In this document: one piece after another, positions 59,075-64,000 of the stretch
How positions within the stretch are numbered: position 1 is the stretch's first letter
Layout of the letters: every line of letters starts with the position of its first letter
DNA from: Azospira inquinata
GTDB lineage: Bacteria > Pseudomonadota > Gammaproteobacteria > Burkholderiales > Rhodocyclaceae
Length of the DNA stretch: 64,000 nucleotides
Direction of reading: 5' to 3'
Assembly: GCF_018905915.1 (NCBI RefSeq)
Contig: NZ_CP064782.1
Coordinates: 2,170,001 to 2,234,000 of the forward strand
Translations under genes and position numbers: made by a program
Notes under the pieces: generated by a model
The model's database searches: none
The model's input: only the letters and a program-made list of their open reading frames with translations
What the model was told of the DNA's origin: nothing

Positions 59075-59092
59075 GCCCCCTCCCCAGGGGGC
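59075..59092 (-). terminator. Hairpin after ubiH
   Basis: GCCCCCT (59075-59081) and AGGGGGC (59086-59092) form a perfect 7-bp stem with a 4-nt loop, 13 bp past the ubiH stop. No T-run follows, so it is a possible but not classical terminator. Confidence 0.45.
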
Positions 59093-59104
59093 GTCCCCTA
59101 CCTT

Positions 59105-60304
59105 TTAAGGCCAGGCCCGGGCGCCCCAGATCATGCGCTTGGCGACGAAATGGCGGGCTCCCGGAAAGAGATCCAGGGCGGTGAGGCCCAGGCCCCGGAT
59201 CAGGCGTAGGCCGGGCTGGTCGTTGGAGAAGAGACGCACGATGGTGTCCGTAAAAAGGGCGCCTCCCTGCCGGTCCGCCCGCCGTCCGGCGGCATAGGCC
59301 GCCAGGCGCCCGGCTTCCCCTGGATCGTCTCCGGGCCGTCCGGCATTGAGGCGCCGGGCCAGTTCCCAGGCATCTCGCAGGCCCAGGTTAAAGCCCTGGC
59401 CGGAGACCGGGTGCAGGGTCTGGGCGCTGTTGCCCACCCACACTTCCCGGCCCCGGACCAGGGTGGGGCGCACCCGCAAGGCCAGGGGAAAGTGGGAGCG
59501 GGGGCCCACGGCGGTAAAGCGGTGGCGCTGGCCGAAGCGTTCCTGGAGCACGGCCAGGAAGGCGGTGTCGTCCAAAGCCAGGAGGCTGTCTGCTTCCTTT
59601 TCCCTGACGGTGAACACGATGGCGAAACCGTCCTCCAGGGGCAGGAGGGCCAGGGGGCCGCCGGGGGTGAAGCGTTCCCAGGCCCGGCCACCGTGGCTGC
59701 CCTCAATGCGGACCTCGGCCAGCAGGGCCTGTTGGCCGTATTCCCGCACCGGCACCTCCGGGTCGTCGTAGGGCGTGCCTTCCCCGTGCACCAGCAGGGG
59801 GGCGCGGAGGATCGTGTTCCCGGTGGGGCCGGTGAGCTGGACGGTCATGGCCCCGTCTTGGGCTTCAACCCGGGTGACCTGGTGGCCATGCCAGAGACTG
59901 AGGCCAGGAGCCGTATCCAGCCGGGCGTCCAGGGCCTGGGCCACGGCACCGTAGCGCAGCACGTAGCCCAGGGCGGGAAGCCCGTAATCCCGGGCATGCA
60001 TCAGGGTGCGACCAAAGCCGCCCCGCTGGGAGACGTGGATTTCTTCGATGGGGGTGGCGGCGGCCGTGTTCCAGGCGTCCAGTTGCCCCAGGAGCTGGCG
60101 GGCGCCGTGGGACAGGGCCAGGGCCCGGGGGTCGCCCCCGTAACTGCCCCGGGGGGCTTTATCCACCAGAGCCACCCGGCGACCGCCCCGGGACAGGGCC
60201 AGGGCCAGGGTCATACCCACCGGCCCGGCCCCCAGAATGATGATTTCCGGTGCTTCCCGGGGGGCGGCTGGGGTGTCCTGGCTGGTCTGGGGCTCAGGCG
60301 TCAT
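59105..60304 (-). CDS. ubiH: UbiH/UbiF/COQ6-family FAD monooxygenase
   Basis: Flavoprotein hydroxylase of ubiquinone synthesis, 399 residues. The FAD-binding ILGAGPVG lies at about 23-30 and the C-terminal FAD segment GNSAQTLHPVSGQGFNLGLRDA matches the UbiH group. The middle DG motif is atypical: the usual ADG followed by S and R is replaced by HGEGTPYD. Its start overlaps the pepP stop by 11 bp, a common pepP-ubiH pairing. UbiH is most likely, but the exact ring position is uncertain. Confidence 0.87.
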   Translation of the reverse strand: MTPEPQTSQDTPAAPREAPEIIILGAGPVGMTLALALSRGGRRVALVDKAPRGSYGGDPRALALSHGARQLLGQLDAWNTAAATPIEEIHVSQRGGFGRTLMHARDYGLPALGYVLRYGAVAQALDARLDTAPGLSLWHGHQVTRVEAQDGAMTVQLTGPTGNTILRAPLLVHGEGTPYDDPEVPVREYGQQALLAEVRIEGSHGGRAWERFTPGGPLALLPLEDGFAIVFTVREKEADSLLALDDTAFLAVLQERFGQRHRFTAVGPRSHFPLALRVRPTLVRGREVWVGNSAQTLHPVSGQGFNLGLRDAWELARRLNAGRPGDDPGEAGRLAAYAAGRRADRQGGALFTDTIVRLFSNDQPGLRLIRGLGLTALDLFPGARHFVAKRMIWGARAWP

Positions 60305-61616
60305 GGCGCATCACCGCTTCAATGTCCGCCACGGTCTTGGGGGCGGTGGTGTAAACCGCACAGCCGTCGGCGGTAATGAGAATGTCGTCCTCAATGCGGA
60401 TACCGATGCCCGCCAGCGCTTCGGGCACTCCCGGGCCCGGGCGCAGGTAGAGGCCCGGTTCCACGGTGACGGTCATGCCCGGTTGGAGCAAGGTCCAGCT
60501 GTCCCCGTCCTTGTAGGGGCCCGCGTCGTGCACATCCAGGCCTACCCAGTGGCCGGTGCGGTGCATGTAGAAACGTTTGTAGTCCCCATTCTCCAGCAGG
60601 CCGTCCACGCTGCCCTGGAGTAGGCCCAGATCCACCATCCCCTGGGTCAAGACCCGGACGGTGGCTTCATGGGGCGTCATAAACGGTACCCCGGGCCGGG
60701 AGGCGGCGATGGCGGCGGCCTGGGACGCCAGGACGATTTCATAGACGTCCTTCTGCACCGAGGTGAAACGGCCGCTCACCGGGAAGGTCCGGGTGATGTC
60801 CGAGGCGTAGCCTTCCACTTCGCAGCCCGCGTCGATGAGCACCAGATCCCCGTCTTTCAAGGCCTGGTGATTGCTGTCGTAGTGCAGGGTACAGGCGTTC
60901 CGGCCGCCTGCCACAATGGGATTGAAGGAGTGGCCGTCGGCGCCCAGGCGGCGGAATTCGTAGCTCAGTTCCGCTTCCAGCTGGTATTCCATCATCCCCG
61001 GGCGGCAGGCCCGCATGGCCCGCAGGTGCCCGGCGGAGCCGATGGCGGCGGCTTTGCCCATGACGGCGATTTCGTGGTGATCCTTGACCCGGCGCATGGC
61101 GTCCAGGCGGGAGCGCAAATCCCGAATTTCTTCCGGGGCCCGCTTGCCAGCCCGGGCCTGGGCCCGCACCCCGTTCAAGGCCGTGGCGATGCGCTCATCC
61201 CAGGCACTGTCGTGGCCCAGGGAGTGCCACAGGGTGGGGCGGTCCGCCATCAGTTCCGGCAGACGGGCGTCCAGTTCATTGATGGAATAGGCGGCGTCGA
61301 AGCCGAAGGCCGTCCGGGCCCCTTCCGGGCCGTAGCGGAAGCCCTGCCAGATTTCCTGTTCTTCATCCTTGTCCCGGCAGAAGAGAATGCTCTGGGGGGC
61401 TTCCCCCGGGTGGCGGGGGCCGGCCAGGACCAATACGGCTTCTGGCTCGGGGAAGGCGGTGAGATACCAGAAATAGGAATCCGCCCGGTAAGGGTGGTAG
61501 TTATCCCGGTTGCGGGGGCGTTCAGGGGCGGTGGGGATGATCGCTAGCCCGGCGCCCATGTCCGCCAGCAGGCGGGTCCGGCGGGCAGCGTAGGGGGCAA
61601 GGTGGGAAGGATGCAT
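60294..61616 (-). CDS. pepP: Xaa-Pro aminopeptidase (M24B)
   Basis: Cytosolic dinuclear metallopeptidase removing N-terminal residues before proline. The 440-residue product has an AMP_N domain (about 1-140) and a pita-bread fold with the expected metal ligands in LIDAGCEVEGYASDITR, HRTGHWVGLDVHD, TVEPGLY and RIEDDI. It lies between murU and ubiH with short spacing, suggesting one operon. Confidence 0.96.
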   Translation of the reverse strand: MHPSHLAPYAARRTRLLADMGAGLAIIPTAPERPRNRDNYHPYRADSYFWYLTAFPEPEAVLVLAGPRHPGEAPQSILFCRDKDEEQEIWQGFRYGPEGARTAFGFDAAYSINELDARLPELMADRPTLWHSLGHDSAWDERIATALNGVRAQARAGKRAPEEIRDLRSRLDAMRRVKDHHEIAVMGKAAAIGSAGHLRAMRACRPGMMEYQLEAELSYEFRRLGADGHSFNPIVAGGRNACTLHYDSNHQALKDGDLVLIDAGCEVEGYASDITRTFPVSGRFTSVQKDVYEIVLASQAAAIAASRPGVPFMTPHEATVRVLTQGMVDLGLLQGSVDGLLENGDYKRFYMHRTGHWVGLDVHDAGPYKDGDSWTLLQPGMTVTVEPGLYLRPGPGVPEALAGIGIRIEDDILITADGCAVYTTAPKTVADIEAVMRHDA

Positions 61617-61651
61617 GGAAAATGTCCTGGCAAAAGGTCCGGGGATAAAAA

Positions 61652-62347
<696 letters not shown>

Positions 62348-63346
62348 CTAGAAGGTGTAACCCACCTGGCTGACGCTGGGTTCCAACTCTTCCAGCAGGC
62401 GCCAGAGGGGGCGCAGCTCCCCGTAACGTTCGCAGGTGCGGCGCAGGTAGGCCATGACCCGGGGCATATCCGCCAGGTAGCCGTCCTTGCCATCCCGGTG
62501 ATAGAGCCGGGCGAAAATGCCTAGAACCTTGAGCTGGCGCTGGGCCCCCATCCACTCGTAATCCCGGTAGAAGTCGTCGAAGGCGGCGGGCACGGGCAGC
62601 TTGGCCCGGCGGGCCAGTTCCCAGTAGCGGATCACCCAATCCAGCTCCTGTTCTTCCTCCCAGCTGATATAGGCGTCCCGGAACAGGGAGACGGGATCGT
62701 AGGTGAGGGGGCCGTACACCGCGTCCTGGAAGTCGATGATTCCCGGATTAGGGTCGCTGACCATGAGGTTGCGGGAGTGGTAATCCCGGTGCACATAGCC
62801 CTGGGGCTGGGCCAGTACATTGGCCAGGAGCTTCTCCTTGGCGGTCTGCCAGACCTTTTCCTGGGCCGGGGTGAGGGTTTTGCCCAGGTGTTTGTTCACA
62901 TACCAGTCGGGGAACAGATCCAGTTCCCGTTCCAGTAGGGGCCGGTCATAGGCGGGCAAGACCCCGGGCTGGCTGGCTTGCTGGATGCGGACCAGGGCGG
63001 TGAGGGCCTCCCCGTAAAGGGCCGGGGCGTTGTCCTGGTTCAGTACGGCGAGATAGGTGGTGTTGCCCAGGTCGGAGAGCATGAGAAAGCCCAGTTCCAA
63101 GTCCTGGGCCAGCACCCGGGGCACATGGACCCCAGCGGCGGCAAACAGGGCCCCCACCTTCAGCCAGGGGCGGCAGTCTTCATGGCCCGGCGGGGCATCC
63201 ATGACAATCAGGGAAGGCCGTTCGTCGGCGAATTGGAGGCGGAAGTAACGGCGAAAACTGGCGTCCGCGGAAGCGGGTTGAATGTCCAGGGATTCTCCCG
63301 GGTACTGGCGGGCAATCCAGTCCCGCAGCAGCTGATTGCGCGGCAT
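62348..63346 (-). CDS. amgK: Anomeric MurNAc/GlcNAc kinase AmgK
   Basis: Aminoglycoside-phosphotransferase-fold kinase of 332 residues that phosphorylates MurNAc at C1. The catalytic loop is VHRDYHSRNLMV (about 191-202) and the metal Asp is in IIDFQDAVYGP. The adjacent murU and divergent lptD-like gene give the characteristic neighbourhood. ATG 63346 follows AAGGAG. Confidence 0.93.
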   Translation of the reverse strand: MPRNQLLRDWIARQYPGESLDIQPASADASFRRYFRLQFADERPSLIVMDAPPGHEDCRPWLKVGALFAAAGVHVPRVLAQDLELGFLMLSDLGNTTYLAVLNQDNAPALYGEALTALVRIQQASQPGVLPAYDRPLLERELDLFPDWYVNKHLGKTLTPAQEKVWQTAKEKLLANVLAQPQGYVHRDYHSRNLMVSDPNPGIIDFQDAVYGPLTYDPVSLFRDAYISWEEEQELDWVIRYWELARRAKLPVPAAFDDFYRDYEWMGAQRQLKVLGIFARLYHRDGKDGYLADMPRVMAYLRRTCERYGELRPLWRLLEELEPSVSQVGYTF

Positions 63347-63370
63347 GCCGCTTCTCCTTCAAGGGTTAAT

Positions 63371-63392
63371 GCTAAAATGGCGCGATTTTAGC
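63371..63392. promoter_or_regulatory. Inverted repeat with face-to-face -10 elements, amgK/lptD
   Basis: GCTAAAAT (63371-63378), spacer GGCGCG, ATTTTAGC (63385-63392) is a perfect inverted repeat between divergent genes. Each arm contains TAAAAT, one per strand, so transcripts in opposite directions would start within the element. The left 16 bp are identical to the site upstream of algZ. Promoter function is inferred. Confidence 0.5.
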
Positions 63393-63436
63393 ACCCGCGC
63401 CGGGCCTTCTTCCCCGGGCTAGAAAACGAATATTCC

Positions 63437-64000
63437 ATGGTATTTCCCCGACGCCCGCTGGCACTTTTGATTTGCTGTGGCTTTGCCGGGGCCGTCGGCG
63501 GCCCCCTGGCGGCAACGGCCCAGGCCGGTACTCTGCCGCCCCTGGCGGTGGATCCGGCTCTGCTCGGCCTGCCCCCCTTACCTCCCAAAGCCACCGATCT
63601 GGCGCCGGCCCGCGCCGTGGTGCAGCCCGTGACGGCGGCCCCCCTTCCCGCTGCTAGCCCCCTGCCGGAAAGCGCGCCAGTTGCTCCAGCGCCAGCCCCA
63701 GCACGGCAGCCCCGGACTGTCGCCCCCGAAAGCAGCGCCGATCTGCCCCAGGCCGCTCCGCCCCGCCGTTCCCGCAAGACGGCCGCGTCCCGGCCCACGC
63801 CGGTGGCCGGACCAGCCCCGCTTCCCCAAGCCCAGCCAGCCGTTCCGGCAGCCACCGTGGCTGCTCCTGAGCCCGCCGTGGGGGAGGAAACGCCTCTGGA
63901 CGTGAGTACCAATCTGCCCCTGGCCATGCGCCGGGCGGAGGATGAGAGCGGGGAAAATGCCCGGCTCACCGGAGCGGATACGGGCCCGGGCCTCTCCCTG
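63437..64000 (+). CDS. lptD: Probable LPS-assembly protein LptD, N-terminal part, cut by window edge
   Basis: Open for 188 codons from ATG 63437 to the window end. A signal peptide (about 1-30, ending AAATAQAG-like) is followed by a long Pro/Ala-rich segment (about 35-150), then LDVSTNLPLAMRRAEDESGENARLTGAD, likely the start of the N-terminal LptA-like domain. The identification rests on context: in related bacteria lptD-surA lies divergent from amgK-murU. The barrel domain is outside the window, so this is an inference. Confidence 0.65.
   Translation, partial: MVFPRRPLALLICCGFAGAVGGPLAATAQAGTLPPLAVDPALLGLPPLPPKATDLAPARAVVQPVTAAPLPAASPLPESAPVAPAPAPARQPRTVAPESSADLPQAAPPRRSRKTAASRPTPVAGPAPLPQAQPAVPAATVAAPEPAVGEETPLDVSTNLPLAMRRAEDESGENARLTGADTGPGLSL

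Overview
The window is a GC-rich chromosomal segment of a Gram-negative bacterium, most likely a betaproteobacterium of the Rhodocyclales (Azospira/Dechloromonas-like). The genus is an inference. The support is the gene content and synteny: hemA-prfA-prmC-grxD, dusB-fis-purH, amgK-murU divergent from an lptD-like gene, argH next to algZ/algR, a hemCDXY block, and dual sigma-32/CIRCE control of groESL. There is no rRNA, CRISPR array, transposase or prophage. Nearly all genes are housekeeping or regulatory.

Layout. 1-2.9 kb: 3'-truncated type I restriction subunit hsdR, with lower GC than its neighbours by eye. 3.1-5.3 kb: groES-groEL behind a sigma-32 promoter and a perfect CIRCE. 5.4-7.5 kb (minus): yedE-yedF, a (CCCAAAA)13 tract, arfB. 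7.6-12 kb (minus): a short KdpD, KdpE and Kup potassium module without kdpFABC. 12-17.9 kb (minus): a YhiI-RbbA-YhhJ type ABC exporter operon with a TetR gene and a palindromic operator. 18.2-20.4 kb: OmpR-type two-component system. 20.7 kb: tRNA-Phe. 20.9-24.9 kb: di-haem peroxidase coupled to a DAHL-PAS-GGDEF-EAL protein. 25-29 kb: sulfate transporter sbp-cysTWA. 29.2-33.1 kb: hemA-prfA-prmC-grxD. 33.4-37.5 kb: zinc-ribbon protein, AhpD-like protein, lipoprotein, amtB with a sigma-54 promoter, small unknown protein. 37.7-42.7 kb: argH divergent from algZ-algR and a cyclic-nucleotide-binding MscS channel. 43-46 kb (minus): TPMT-type methyltransferase, GIY-YIG/DUF4357 protein, degQ. 46.5-51.1 kb: hemC-hemD-hemX-hemY and a small Cys-rich protein. 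51.2-58.9 kb (minus): dusB-fis-purH-pagP-purD-GGDEF-hemF. 59.1-63.3 kb (minus): amgK-murU-pepP-ubiH. 63.4 kb to the edge: start of a probable lptD.

Themes. Haem synthesis recurs (hemA, hemC, hemD, hemX, hemY, hemF) alongside a haem-using peroxidase. Envelope maintenance recurs (degQ, pagP, amgK/murU, lptD, OmlA-like lipoprotein, RbbA exporter). Two c-di-GMP enzymes sit downstream of unrelated metabolic genes. Regulatory DNA is unusually readable: sigma-32/CIRCE before groES, GG-N10-GC before amtB, a TetR-type palindrome before the exporter, a phased GTTAC array before degQ, a CTTAC direct repeat before the two-component operon, and an inverted repeat between amgK and lptD. Three perfect microsatellites with 7-, 6- and 5-bp units lie in three separate intergenic regions.
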